DNA of 64,000 nt from Aristaeella lactis. Its GTDB lineage: Bacteria > Bacillota > Clostridia > Christensenellales > Aristaeellaceae. The notes below the pieces were generated by a model. The model was not told the origin of the DNA. It saw nothing but the letters and a program-made list of their open reading frames with translations, and did no database searches. The translations under genes were made by a program, and so were the position numbers. Below are positions 34,974-44,333 of this stretch, one piece after another (the first letter of the stretch is position 1; each line of letters begins with the position of its first letter). Location of the stretch: the NCBI RefSeq assembly GCF_018118585.1, contig NZ_CP069421.1, forward strand, positions 3,038,001 to 3,102,000. Reading direction: 5' to 3'.

Positions 34974-35003
34974 ATTGTACATAATAAGGTATTGTTACGT
35001 CAA
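34974..35003 (-). promoter_or_regulatory. Promoter of the M42 peptidase gene
   Basis: TTGACG (35003-34998), 18 bases, TACAAT (34979-34974) on the minus strand. The rest of the 317-base divergent gap is A+T-rich and holds the opposite promoter. Confidence 0.6.
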
Positions 35004-35115
35004 AACAAATTGAAAAATCAGGATAATTTTTTTTCGGATACAACATACAGAAAAAACTGTAAAAACATGCTACTACATCTATGGAAAAACCGCCCAAATG
35101 TATAGCCAGCAACGT

Positions 35116-35144
35116 TTGCAATTCAAAAAAGGATATGTTATTAT
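35116..35144 (+). promoter_or_regulatory. Promoter of the oligopeptide-transport operon
   Basis: TTGCAA (35116-35121), 17 bases, TATTAT (35139-35144). The leader of about 90 bases includes a hairpin ATCGGGA-atga-TCCCGAT (35195-35212). Confidence 0.6.
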
Positions 35145-35239
35145 GCTGTAACACAACTTCATACACAAAAAAACCAGTATTTATTTTGTATTACATCGGG
35201 AATGATCCCGATTAATAAAATTTTAAAGGAGGCTCCCCC

Positions 35240-37657
35240 ATGAAGAAACTCTTTGCTCTGCTGTTGGCTGCATGCATGCTCATGAGCGTGACTGCCGTCT
35301 TCGCAGAAGAAGCTGCTTCCGCGGATATCCCGCTGGTTGTGGCTACGAGCACACTGTCCCAGAAATTCAGCCCCTATTTCGCTGATACTGCCTATGACCA
35401 GGATGTGGTCTCCATGACCCAGATCAGCATGATGACCACCGACCGTGTGGGCGGTATCATCTACAATGGTATTGAAGGCGAAACCATTCCCTACAACGGA
35501 ACTGATTACACCTACTACGGCACCGGCGACCTGACCGTCAACTATGACGAGGCCACCGACATCACCACCTACGGCTACAAAATGCGTAACGACCTGAAGT
35601 TCTCCGATGGAGAGCCCGTAACGATTGACGACGTCATCTTCACCTACTATGTGTACCTGGATCCCGCTTACAACGGCTCCACCACACTGAGCAGCTATGA
35701 CATCGTTGGTCTGCAGGCCTACCGGACCCAGATTCCGGAAGCGAACCTGGAATCCGTTACCAAGATCGCTAACGACATCAAGGCAGCCGGCTTCGGTTAT
35801 GAACTGAAGGAAGGCGATTCCTTCACGCAGGAAGAATATGATGCCTATTACAATGCCGCCACTGAACTGTGGAAGAACGACACCCAGGGCATCGTTGACT
35901 ACGTGATGGCGAAGTACGCCGCTGATTACGCTGAAGCCCAGATCGGCTACACTGTCGATGAAGTGAACGCTGACGAAGGCCTGAAGGTCGCTCTCGGTAT
36001 GGTTATGTGGGGATTCGGCAAGGTCGAAGAAGCTGACGGCAAGAAAGTCTTCACGACTTCTGACGGCAAGGCCTTCAACCTGACCGATGGCGAGCGTCCC
36101 GTGATCGACGACTATTTCAACGCCACCTACGCTGCCTATGAAGGCAATATCGATAATTACCTGGGCACCGAATCCGCTGTCGGCGCCACCACCGATGAAA
36201 TCTTTGCCAGCACGATGACCATGGTCGCTAAAGATCAGGGTGTTGACATGGATGCAGGCGTGCCGAACATTGCCGGTATCAAGCGTGTGGACGACTACAC
36301 GGTTGAAGTGCAGGTGAAGGGTTTCAGCGCTCCCGCTGTTTACAGCATCCTGGGCCTGAACATCACTCCTATGCATTACTACGGCGATCCCGCCCAGTAT
36401 GACTATGAGAACAACAAGTTCGGTCATCCCTTCGGCGATCTGAGCATCGCGCAGAGCAAGACCGACGCTCCCATGGGCGCCGGCCCCTACAAGTTTGTCA
36501 AGTATGACAACCGTGTTGTCTACTACGAAGCGAACGAGTACTACTACAAGGGAGCTCCGAAGACCAAGACCATGCAGTTCAAGGAAACCAACGCCGCTGA
36601 AGTTGCTTCCGCTGTGCAGACCGGCACCGCCGACGGCGGCGAAATGACCGGCAGCAAGACGAACTTCGAACTGCTGAAGAGCTTCAACAGCAACAACGAA
36701 GTGACCGGCGACGTGGTGACCACCTACAGCGTGGCCAACCTGGGCTACGGCTACATCGGTATCAACGCTGACACCGTGAACGTGGCGGGCGAACCCGGCA
36801 GCGAAGCCTCCAAGAACCTGCGCAAGGGTCTGGCGACTATCCTGGCTGTGTACCGTGACACCGCGTTTGACAGCTACTACGGCGATGCCGCGGCTGTGAT
36901 CAACTACCCGATCTCCTCCACGAGCTGGGCTGCCCCGCAGGCCACCGACGAAGGATACCGCGTAGCTTACTCCGTGGATGCGGAAGGCAATGATATCTAC
37001 ACTGCTGAAATGTCCGCTGAAGATAAGTATGAAGCCGCCAAGAAGGCCGCTATCGGCTTCTTCAAGGCTGCCGGCTACACCTTCGATGAAGCAGCCGGTA
37101 AGTTCACCGAGGCTCCCGAAGGCGCCAGCCTGAGCTACGAAGTGATCATCCCCGGCGATGGTACCGGTGATCACCCGTCCTTCGCAGTTCTGACCGATGC
37201 CCGCGAAGCCCTTGGCTCCTTCGGCATCGAACTGAAGATCAATGACCCGGCCGATTCCAACGTGCTGTGGGATGCCCTGGATGCCGGCACCCAGAACCTG
37301 TGGTGCGCAGCGTGGGGTTCCACCATCGATCCTGATATGTATCAGGTCTATCACAGCTCCAACATCGTTGGTAAGGGCGGCAGCGACAGCAACCACTATC
37401 ACATCCAGAGCGAAAAGCTGGATGAGATGATTCTGAACGCGCGCCAGAGCTCTGACCAGGCTTACCGCAAGGAAGTCTACAAAGACGCTCTGAACGAGAT
37501 CATGGACTGGGCGGTCGAAATTCCTGCTTATCAGCGTCAGAACATCGTTATCGCCAGCTCTCAGCGCGTGAACATCGACACTGTCACGCCTGACGTCACC
37601 ACCTACTGGGGATGGCTGAGCGAGATCGAAACGCTGGAAATGAACGCGACCAAGTAA
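35240..37657 (+). CDS. Oligopeptide ABC transporter substrate-binding protein (family 5, enlarged)
   Basis: 805 residues, against about 530-600 for usual OppA/DppA. N-terminal signal MKKLFALLLAACMLMSVTAVFA; LAAC could be a lipobox but comes early, and cleavage before EEA is as likely. Family blocks are LTVNYDEATDITTYGYKMRNDLKFSDGEPVTIDDVIFTY, VKGFSAPAVYSILG, GAGPYKFVKY and the C-terminal DPDMYQVYHSSN. About 170 residues inserted between about 165 and 335 (from ANLESVTKIANDI to VGATTDEIF) account for most of the excess. First gene of a five-gene transporter operon. Confidence 0.93.
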   Translation: MKKLFALLLAACMLMSVTAVFAEEAASADIPLVVATSTLSQKFSPYFADTAYDQDVVSMTQISMMTTDRVGGIIYNGIEGETIPYNGTDYTYYGTGDLTVNYDEATDITTYGYKMRNDLKFSDGEPVTIDDVIFTYYVYLDPAYNGSTTLSSYDIVGLQAYRTQIPEANLESVTKIANDIKAAGFGYELKEGDSFTQEEYDAYYNAATELWKNDTQGIVDYVMAKYAADYAEAQIGYTVDEVNADEGLKVALGMVMWGFGKVEEADGKKVFTTSDGKAFNLTDGERPVIDDYFNATYAAYEGNIDNYLGTESAVGATTDEIFASTMTMVAKDQGVDMDAGVPNIAGIKRVDDYTVEVQVKGFSAPAVYSILGLNITPMHYYGDPAQYDYENNKFGHPFGDLSIAQSKTDAPMGAGPYKFVKYDNRVVYYEANEYYYKGAPKTKTMQFKETNAAEVASAVQTGTADGGEMTGSKTNFELLKSFNSNNEVTGDVVTTYSVANLGYGYIGINADTVNVAGEPGSEASKNLRKGLATILAVYRDTAFDSYYGDAAAVINYPISSTSWAAPQATDEGYRVAYSVDAEGNDIYTAEMSAEDKYEAAKKAAIGFFKAAGYTFDEAAGKFTEAPEGASLSYEVIIPGDGTGDHPSFAVLTDAREALGSFGIELKINDPADSNVLWDALDAGTQNLWCAAWGSTIDPDMYQVYHSSNIVGKGGSDSNHYHIQSEKLDEMILNARQSSDQAYRKEVYKDALNEIMDWAVEIPAYQRQNIVIASSQRVNIDTVTPDVTTYWGWLSEIETLEMNATK

Positions 37658-37691
37658 GTTCTGGTAATCAACCAAGGAACTGAAATATCAT

Positions 37692-37733
37692 CCCTGGCCG
37701 GTCTCTGCCCCTGCGGACGGGGGCCGGCCAGGG
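37692..37733 (+). promoter_or_regulatory. Intercistronic hairpin after the peptide-binding protein gene
   Basis: 10-bp outer stem CCCTGGCCGG / CCGGCCAGGG with an inner CCCC/GGGG stem; no T-run. Likely transcript stabiliser between binding protein and permease. Confidence 0.78.
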
Positions 37734-37771
37734 AAAATTCTGCTTTACAGGGTCTGGGGGAGAATGTCAAC

Positions 37772-38767
37772 GTGTGGAAGTTTATTGTACGAAGGGTTTT
37801 TCTGGCTATTGTAATTGTGGTGCTGGGGTCCTTCATTATCTACGGCGTAATGCGCGCCATGCCTACGAGCTTTGTGGAAGCGATGGCCCGGCAGCGGGCT
37901 GCCGCCAGCGCCACGACGGGCGGACCGACGTACCAGGAATGGCTGGAACAGCTCAATGAATCGTACGAGATGAATACCAATATCTTCACCGGCTTTGTTC
38001 GCTGGCTGGGGAGGGTGATTCATGGAGACTTTGGTGACAGCTGGAAATATGGTGTCCCGGTAATTCAGAAATTCCAGGAAGTCATCTGGCATTCCGTGGC
38101 CCTGAACTTCGTGACGATCATCCTGGAAGTACTGATCTGTATCCCGCTGGGTATCAAAGCGGCGCGGCATCAGTACAGCGGTTTTGACTACGGCATCACT
38201 GTGTTTGCGATGCTGTGTATTTCGCTGCCTACATTTTTCCTGGCAACACTGCTGAAATTCGGCTTTGCGGTCAAACTCGGATGGTTTGACCTGTATGGTA
38301 TGGTCGGACGATTCCATGAGCAGTTAAGCCAGGGCGGTAAGATTCTTGATATTATCCACCACATGTTCCTGCCGGTGCTGACGCTCGCCATGCTGAACAT
38401 CGGCGGCCTGACGCGGTATACCCGTACGAACATGCTGGAAGTACTTAACGCAGACTACATCCGCACTGCCCGGGCCAAGGGCCTGCCGGAAAAGACGGTC
38501 ATCAACCGCCATGCTTTCCGGAACACCCTGATCCCGCTGGTAAGCTACATGAGCTACCTGATCCCGAGCCTGTTTTCCGGCTCGATGATCACGGAGACGC
38601 TGTACCAGATCCCGGGTATCGGTTATATAGCATATGACGCCATGGTGGCAGGAGACCTGCCCTTTACGATGTTCTATTCCGTGTTCGGTCTGATCCTTAC
38701 CCAGATCAGCCTTATGCTGGCTGATATCATGTATGCCGTGGTGGATCCGCGGGTACGTGTGAACTGA
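37772..38767 (+). CDS. Oligopeptide ABC transporter permease (OppB/DppB type)
   Basis: 331 residues from GTG 37772 (GGGGGAG upstream). Six helices; N-terminus FIVRRVFLAIVIVVLGSFIIYGVMRAMP is typical, although the usual LxPGDP loop is replaced by MPTSFVEAMARQ. The ATPase-contact loop NADYIRTARAKGLPEKTVI and the ending DIMYAVVDPRVRV are present. It pairs with the OppC-type protein 20 bases downstream. Confidence 0.94.
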   Translation: MWKFIVRRVFLAIVIVVLGSFIIYGVMRAMPTSFVEAMARQRAAASATTGGPTYQEWLEQLNESYEMNTNIFTGFVRWLGRVIHGDFGDSWKYGVPVIQKFQEVIWHSVALNFVTIILEVLICIPLGIKAARHQYSGFDYGITVFAMLCISLPTFFLATLLKFGFAVKLGWFDLYGMVGRFHEQLSQGGKILDIIHHMFLPVLTLAMLNIGGLTRYTRTNMLEVLNADYIRTARAKGLPEKTVINRHAFRNTLIPLVSYMSYLIPSLFSGSMITETLYQIPGIGYIAYDAMVAGDLPFTMFYSVFGLILTQISLMLADIMYAVVDPRVRVN

Positions 38768-38786
38768 CGGACAGGAGGAGACTGAA

Positions 38787-40550
38787 ATGAGCGATATAAA
38801 GAACAAGGCAATGGAACCGCAGGACCAGGAACAGCTGGCCCTGGACGACGGCCGCCGGGTGAAGGTGCTTTCTCCCGGAATGATGGTTTTCAAACGTTTT
38901 ATCCGGAACAAACTGGCGATCGCGGGAATTTGTATCCTGGTTTTCATGTTCACGTTCTCCTTCCTGGGAGGCGTGATCTCACCCTACCGCCAGGACCAGG
39001 TTTTCTACAAAGTGGACGCGGCGAACAAGGAGTATGCCGGTGCAGTGGTGAACACGGACTACCGCTTCACGACCGTGGACGGCAGCACGCTTTCCACCAT
39101 GGTAAGGGCCACGTTCAACAGCCAGGTGAAGGGGAAGGAAGGCAGTGAGATTGCCTTTACCGCGGATAAAAACACCTATACCGCAAAGAAAATCGATGAC
39201 GGCTTCTATGTGATCACGGCCGGTGAGGAACTGGGCACCGTGACACTGCTGGGTAAGATCGTGGATGTGAAGCCGGCGGAGGGCAAAGAGATCTCCGCTG
39301 AGCTGCAGGCCGCGGCTTCGTCAGCTATCAGCAGCAAGCAGACAGCCTTTGAACTGGATGGCGTCAGCTACACCCTGACAAAGGATATCGGCAAGAGCTA
39401 CAAGCTGAGCGGAATGAGCGAAGTAGCCCTGGCCAGTATGCTGAACTTCGATGCTGCCGGAAATGAATACAAAAAGACCGCTGCGTCCTATGAATTCCGC
39501 AGGAACTGTGAGACGGCCATGCATGCCGGGGAAACCTCCTTCACAGCAGACGGAGTGGAATATGCCCTGGAGATCGTCAGCGAGACGGACGCAGCAGTGC
39601 GTAACGCTGCGGGCGAAGATGTGGCCAAGGTATCCAACATCATCGTGAACCCGGTGACGAACGGTGTGGTGCTGCCGGCTGATTATAAGGAAGCACTGGT
39701 TGACGCGATCGCCAACAAGAAGACAAGCTTCGAGTATGTGAACGCGGCCGGAGAGACAGAAAAGCATACGATCACGATGCGTGCCAACAACTACGTCATC
39801 TATACGATGCAGCAGACCTATCTGATCGACATGTATTCCAAGCCCAGCGCTGCCCATCCCCTGGGAACGGACGACCACGGCATGGATGTGCTGACCCGCC
39901 TGATGTACGGCGGCCGCATCTCCCTGATGGTGGGCTTCATCGTTATGATCCTGGAAAACATCATCGGCATCATCGTTGGCGGTGTTTCCGGATACTTCGG
40001 CGGCTGGGTGGATACGCTGCTGATGCGTTTTGTGGACCTGTTCAACTCGATCCCGTATTACCCGATGATGATCATTGCCGGCGCGATCATGGACAGCTTT
40101 GAGGTTAACCCATACCTGCGATTGTACATGATGATGGCGATCATGGGTATCATGGGCTGGACGGGCGTGGCCCGTGTGGTCCGCGGCCAGATCCTGAGCC
40201 TGCGTGAGCAGGACTTCATGGTGGCGACTGAAGCAACCGGTATCAAGGTGTCCAGGCGGATTTTCCGTCACCTGGTCCCGAACGTGATGCCCCTGCTGAT
40301 CGTGCAGGCCACCATGGGCCTGGGCGGTATCATCCTGGCCGAGGCGACCCTGAGCTTCCTGGGCCTGGGTATCAAGTATCCGCTGGCATCCTGGGGAAGC
40401 ATTATCAACGCATCTTCCAATATTTATGTTATGACCAACTGCTGGCACATCTGGATCCCCGCGGGTCTGCTGATCGTGCTGACAGTTCTGGGATTCAACT
40501 TCGTGGGCGACGGCCTGCGTGACGCGTTTGATCCCAAGATGAAACGGTAA
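38787..40550 (+). CDS. Oligopeptide ABC transporter permease (OppC/DppC type) with large outer insertion
   Basis: 587 residues, about twice the normal size. After the first helix (about residues 45-65) comes an extracytoplasmic insert of roughly 270 residues (about 70-345), before the normal core PLGTDDHGMDVLTRLMYGGRISL and EATGIKVSRRIFRHLVPN. The insert has at least four imperfect repeats centred on T-x-F-x-x-DGV-x-Y (IAFTADKNTYTA, TAFELDGVSYTL, TSFTADGVEYAL, TSFEYVNAAGET). The core is intact, so transport is expected; the insert may meet the enlarged binding protein. Confidence 0.93.
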   Translation: MSDIKNKAMEPQDQEQLALDDGRRVKVLSPGMMVFKRFIRNKLAIAGICILVFMFTFSFLGGVISPYRQDQVFYKVDAANKEYAGAVVNTDYRFTTVDGSTLSTMVRATFNSQVKGKEGSEIAFTADKNTYTAKKIDDGFYVITAGEELGTVTLLGKIVDVKPAEGKEISAELQAAASSAISSKQTAFELDGVSYTLTKDIGKSYKLSGMSEVALASMLNFDAAGNEYKKTAASYEFRRNCETAMHAGETSFTADGVEYALEIVSETDAAVRNAAGEDVAKVSNIIVNPVTNGVVLPADYKEALVDAIANKKTSFEYVNAAGETEKHTITMRANNYVIYTMQQTYLIDMYSKPSAAHPLGTDDHGMDVLTRLMYGGRISLMVGFIVMILENIIGIIVGGVSGYFGGWVDTLLMRFVDLFNSIPYYPMMIIAGAIMDSFEVNPYLRLYMMMAIMGIMGWTGVARVVRGQILSLREQDFMVATEATGIKVSRRIFRHLVPNVMPLLIVQATMGLGGIILAEATLSFLGLGIKYPLASWGSIINASSNIYVMTNCWHIWIPAGLLIVLTVLGFNFVGDGLRDAFDPKMKR

Positions 40551-40567
40551 GACGGGAGGAAAGAAAG

Positions 40568-41719
40568 ATGGCAAAGAAAAATTCCAACTTTATTTCTGCC
40601 CGTGAATCGCGCAGAATCAGCAAGGCGAACGCGAAGATCACCAAAAAACTGGACGACAAACTGAACCGGAAGCATGTAAGCGAAAGCGAATACCTGACGA
40701 AGATGCATGATGAAGGCAACGTTGTCGAATTTGACGATCTTCATACATGCTTCTTTACCGATGTTGGTACGGTGAAGGCGGTAGACGGTGTCAGCTTCAA
40801 CGTGCCGGTCGGCAAGACGGTCGGTATTGTGGGCGAGAGCGGCTGCGGCAAGTCTGTGACGAGCCTGAGCCTGATGCAGCTCCTGCAGCGGCCCAGCGGA
40901 CAGATCGTATCCGGTGAGATCCGGCTGAACCTGGGAGATAAGGCCTATGACGTGGCGCAGATGCCGATCAAGGCCATGGAAAAGATCCGGGGCAATGTGG
41001 TCTCCATGATCTTCCAGGAGCCCATGACGAGCCTGAATCCCGTTTTCCGCATCGGTTTCCAGCTGGATGAGATCATCAAGCTGCATAACCCGGAACTGAG
41101 CGACGAGGACGTGAAGCAGCGCTCTGTGGACGCCATCAAGATGGTGGGCATCCCGGACGCTGAAGGCATTTACAACCGTTATCCGCATGAACTGAGCGGC
41201 GGTATGCGCCAGCGTATCGTGATCGCCATGGCGCTGGTATGCAACCCGCGGCTGATCATCGCGGATGAACCCACGACAGCGCTGGACGTGACCATCCAGG
41301 CCCAGATCCTTGAACTGCTTCGGAAACTGAAAGGCGAGATCAACGCGTCCATCATGCTGATCACCCATGACCTGGGCGTGATCGCGGAGATGGCGGACTA
41401 CGTGGTTGTCATGTATGCCGGCCGCGTGGTGGAAAAAGGACTGGCCAATGAAGTGTTCCTGGATCCCCGCCATCCCTATACGATCGGCCTGATGGAATCC
41501 AAACCCGTGATCAACAAGACAGTGGACCGGCTTTATTCCATTCCGGGTTCCGTTCCGAATCCCGTGAATATGCCGGACTACTGCTATTTCCGTGACCGTT
41601 GTGAAAAGTGTGTCGAAAAGTGCAAGGGAGAGTACCCGCCGGAAATCCATGTGACCGACACGCATATCGTCAGCTGCTGGCGGTATCTTGACGATCCGAA
41701 TCGAGGTGGCAACGAATGA
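40568..41719 (+). CDS. Oligopeptide ABC transporter ATPase (OppD/DppD type)
   Basis: 383 residues. Walker A GESGCGKS, signature LSGGMRQR, Walker [13 protein letters not shown], and the oligopeptide-type C-terminus with four cysteines (C-x5-C-x2-C-x3-C pattern in [15 protein letters not shown]). A basic N-terminal extension of about 50 residues ([19 protein letters not shown]) precedes the fold and is not usual for the family. It is followed by OppF with a 4-base overlap. Confidence 0.95.
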   Translation: MAKKNSNFISARESRRISKANAKITKKLDDKLNRKHVSESEYLTKMHDEGNVVEFDDLHTCFFTDVGTVKAVDGVSFNVPVGKTVGIVGESGCGKSVTSLSLMQLLQRPSGQIVSGEIRLNLGDKAYDVAQMPIKAMEKIRGNVVSMIFQEPMTSLNPVFRIGFQLDEIIKLHNPELSDEDVKQRSVDAIKMVGIPDAEGIYNRYPHELSGGMRQRIVIAMALVCNPRLIIADEPTTALDVTIQAQILELLRKLKGEINASIMLITHDLGVIAEMADYVVVMYAGRVVEKGLANEVFLDPRHPYTIGLMESKPVINKTVDRLYSIPGSVPNPVNMPDYCYFRDRCEKCVEKCKGEYPPEIHVTDTHIVSCWRYLDDPNRGGNE

Positions 41720-42726
41720 GTGAAGCGAGCACAAACGTTCTGGAGGTTCGCAACCTCTGCAAATATTTCCCGATTAAGGCCGGTCTTTTCGGCCGCGTTG
41801 TGGGCCACGTGCACGCGGTGGAGGATGTTTCCTTTACCCTGAAGCGCGGCACCACGATGGGTCTGGTGGGTGAATCCGGCTGCGGCAAGACCACGGTCGG
41901 CAAGACACTGCTGAATTTGACTCCCAAGACCAGCGGGGAAGTGATCTTCAACGGAAATGTCCATCTGGACCAGTTGTCTTCAAAACAGCTGCGTGAATTC
42001 AGGCCGAAGATTCAGATCATTTTCCAGGATCCCTATGCCAGCCTGTCCCCCCGTCTGCCTGTCGGTGAGATCATCGGCGAAGCGGTGCGGGAGCATCACA
42101 TTGTTCCGGACAACGAGCTGGATGCTTATGTTTCCCGGATCATGAAGAGCTGCGGCCTGTTTGATTACCAGAAGGACCGCTATCCGCATGAGTTCTCCGG
42201 CGGACAGCGCCAGAGGATCTGTATTGCCCGTGCTATCGCGCTGAATCCCGACTTTATCGTCTGCGATGAGCCGGTATCCGCGCTGGACGTTTCGATCCAG
42301 GCACAGATCATCAACCTGCTGGAAGACCTGCAGAAGGAATTCAACCTGACTTATCTGTTCATCAGCCATGACCTTTCCGTGGTGCAGCACATCTCCGACA
42401 CGGTAGGCGTGATGTACCTCGGCAACATGGTTGAGTTTGCCGATAAGAAAGAGATCTTCGCAAACCCGCTGCATCCCTATACCAAGGCCCTGTTCAGCGC
42501 TATCCCGATCCCGGATCCCACGGTGAAGATGAACCGGATCATCCTGGAGGGAAGCATTCCTTCCCCGGCGAACCCGCCGAGCGGATGCAAGTTCCATACC
42601 CGCTGCAAAGAATGCCGCGGAGTATGCAGCCAGAAGGCACCGCGGGTGATGGACATGGGCAACGGACACACTGTGGCCTGCCATATTTATGACCCGGAGA
42701 GCGGATATGACAAAGAAGAAGCCTGA
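41716..42726 (+). CDS. Oligopeptide ABC transporter ATPase (OppF/DppF type)
   Basis: 336 residues. Walker A GESGCGKTT, signature FSGGQRQRICIARA, Walker B FIVCDEPVSALD, H-loop in FISHD, and the family C-terminus SPANPPSGCKFHTRCKEC. Completes the binding protein-B-C-D-F set. Start ATG overlaps the OppD stop. Confidence 0.95.
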   Translation: MSEASTNVLEVRNLCKYFPIKAGLFGRVVGHVHAVEDVSFTLKRGTTMGLVGESGCGKTTVGKTLLNLTPKTSGEVIFNGNVHLDQLSSKQLREFRPKIQIIFQDPYASLSPRLPVGEIIGEAVREHHIVPDNELDAYVSRIMKSCGLFDYQKDRYPHEFSGGQRQRICIARAIALNPDFIVCDEPVSALDVSIQAQIINLLEDLQKEFNLTYLFISHDLSVVQHISDTVGVMYLGNMVEFADKKEIFANPLHPYTKALFSAIPIPDPTVKMNRIILEGSIPSPANPPSGCKFHTRCKECRGVCSQKAPRVMDMGNGHTVACHIYDPESGYDKEEA

Positions 42727-42976
42727 ACTGCCCGAAGGAGATGACGGCAGGACCGTCGCGGACATGAATGTGGAGGGAATGCCCTGGTATACCCCGAAGA
42801 ATCTGCTGCCGAAAACGGAGCGGAAACAGGGGGATAACAGCCAGCCTCTGCTGACAAAGGAAGAATCCCGGTACTATACCTGGGGCGCGCTGAAGGCGGC
42901 CCTGCTGGTGACCGGGGCGATCTGCGGCGGGATCGCGCTGTTCATCCTGTTCTGCCAGTTCATTTGGCTCCGCTGA
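42707..42976 (+). CDS. Small membrane protein at the end of the peptide-transport operon
   Basis: 89 residues: a charged N-terminal part (MTKKKPELPEGDDGRTVAD) and one helix at about 62-84 (ALKAALLVTGAICGGIALFIL). ATG 42707 overlaps the OppF end by 20 bases and has GGAGAG 5 bases before it. Function unknown; position suggests an accessory of the transporter. Confidence 0.68.
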   Translation: MTKKKPELPEGDDGRTVADMNVEGMPWYTPKNLLPKTERKQGDNSQPLLTKEESRYYTWGALKAALLVTGAICGGIALFILFCQFIWLR

Positions 42977-42984
42977 TAAACATC

Positions 42985-43016
42985 AAAAAAGAGAGATCGT
43001 GAAGATCTCTCTTTTT
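42985..43016. terminator. Bidirectional terminator
   Basis: AAAAAGAGAGATC and GATCTCTCTTTTT around a 5-base loop, between convergent genes. Confidence 0.92.
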
Positions 43017-43043
43017 GTTTATCTGTGCGGGATCCGAAGAAAA

Positions 43044-43547
43044 TCAGTCCAGCGGGATGTTCTGACCGTGATAGGTGCCTTTCATACAGGATTCAAGCAG
43101 GTTTGGCCAGAGATTGCCGCCGTCAATGCGCATGCCGAAATGCTTCCCGGAGGAATCCATTTCCACAAGGACAATATCTGTTGAATCGCCTTCAGGCATA
43201 ATGTAGAAGACAGCGATATCGCATACGGACAGTTTCAGGGCCTTATCCTTATTAACAGAAACAAACAGCGGGCAGGCTGCGTCTTTCTTCAGGTAAGAGG
43301 ACAGGGACAGGTAATTATCCGGCACCACAACAGCCCGCCGGCCTTCGTATTCAGCTATGACACATTTGTCCGACTCAGTGGTGAGGGGATTATCCTCATT
43401 GGCGATGGAAGCGGCGGAGAGTACTGCATCAACCTGGAACTGATAATTGGGGATCGCTGTCCTGGAATGGACGGCATAAACGATAAAGCCGATCGCGGCA
43501 ACCAGCAGCAGGACGGTCAGTATGACCAGGATACGGGTGATCTTCAT
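43044..43547 (-). CDS. Membrane-anchored protein of unknown function
   Basis: 167 residues with an N-terminal signal-anchor (ILVILTVLLLVAAIGFIVYAV) and an outer domain with three cysteines. ATG 43547 overlaps the previous gene's stop (ATGA), so the two are translated together. No family recognised. Confidence 0.65.
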   Translation of the reverse strand: MKITRILVILTVLLLVAAIGFIVYAVHSRTAIPNYQFQVDAVLSAASIANEDNPLTTESDKCVIAEYEGRRAVVVPDNYLSLSSYLKKDAACPLFVSVNKDKALKLSVCDIAVFYIMPEGDSTDIVLVEMDSSGKHFGMRIDGGNLWPNLLESCMKGTYHGQNIPLD

Positions 43548-44092
43548 GATTGGATATTATCCTCCTTGGACAGGCGTGAATGGACGGTACGGAACATATT
43601 TACAGCTCCGAGGGCAAGGATGGCGGCACCCAGCAGTATCAGCAACCCGGGATATTCCCGGGAAGCGTCTCCGCCGGAAAGAAGAAAGATGACTTCACCC
43701 GCCAACGCGGCAAAGGAGAAGACGGTGCAGCCCACAGCGGAACGGAGTATACGTCCGATGCTGTTTTCCTTCTGCAAGCGGGTCATTCTGTCCGGTGCGC
43801 GGAACAGTGCCCAGAGCCCGGCAGCCCAGTAAAAACAGGGGAAGAGGGCCAGCGCGGCGGGAAGAAATACATAAAGGATCCGGGTACCGGGGAAATCCAG
43901 CCAGAAAAACAGGACCAGAAGTATCAGGCAGCCAAGCCAGGGCAACAGGGCCCGCAAAAGAAGGCTTTTTTTGTCACAGTCAGGGGCAAGACCAAATACG
44001 GGACCCCGATACACGGGCACCCGTTTTTCCTTTCCGCGATCATCGAAGCGGGTCTCGTTGACCCAATCTTCCTTATACTTGCGTTCCTTCAT
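43544..44092 (-). CDS. Multi-pass membrane protein of unknown function, probably leaderless
   Basis: 182 residues from ATG 44092 (MKERKYKEDWVNETRFDD), with about four hydrophobic segments between residues 45 and 165. The open frame reaches 44188, but the added part covers the promoter. A consensus promoter (44099-44127) ends 6 bases before this ATG, so the message should begin at the start codon itself, and no ribosome site is present. Function unknown. Confidence 0.66.
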   Translation of the reverse strand: MKERKYKEDWVNETRFDDRGKEKRVPVYRGPVFGLAPDCDKKSLLLRALLPWLGCLILLVLFFWLDFPGTRILYVFLPAALALFPCFYWAAGLWALFRAPDRMTRLQKENSIGRILRSAVGCTVFSFAALAGEVIFLLSGGDASREYPGLLILLGAAILALGAVNMFRTVHSRLSKEDNIQS

Positions 44093-44098
44093 GACGTC

Positions 44099-44127
44099 AT
44101 TGTACAGACCGGCAGGAACTGTGTCAA
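44099..44127 (-). promoter_or_regulatory. Consensus promoter predicting a leaderless message
   Basis: TTGACA (44127-44122), 17 bases, TACAAT (44104-44099). The start ATG of the next gene is at 44092, where +1 is expected. Confidence 0.72.
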
Positions 44128-44196
44128 TATTACCGGAAAAAGATCCGCACAGATACTGAAACCGTGATAAACAGGAAACGGGCAGCATGTTTGTTC

Positions 44197-44225
44197 TTGA
44201 CTTCCCTGAAAGGATATGATATATT
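44197..44225 (+). promoter_or_regulatory. Promoter of the ABC exporter operon
   Basis: TTGACT (44197-44202), 17 bases, TATATT (44220-44225), divergent from the promoter at 44099-44127. Confidence 0.65.
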
Positions 44226-44333
44226 CCTGCTCACGTCGTAATGATGATTCAGGATTCATACAAAAGAATTCAGGATAATCCGCTGCGAGACAGTTCCCGA
44301 TGATATACGGGAGAACATCCGGAGGATTTTTTC

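Noticed and set aside
35145-35239. Riboswitch in the peptide-transporter leader
   Set aside because: Only one 7-bp hairpin is seen; no conserved riboswitch core was recognised here or in other leaders.
35159-37675. 838-residue open frame opposite the peptide-binding protein gene
   Set aside because: Antisense shadow. The plus strand has a signal peptide, family 5 motifs, a ribosome site and operon context.
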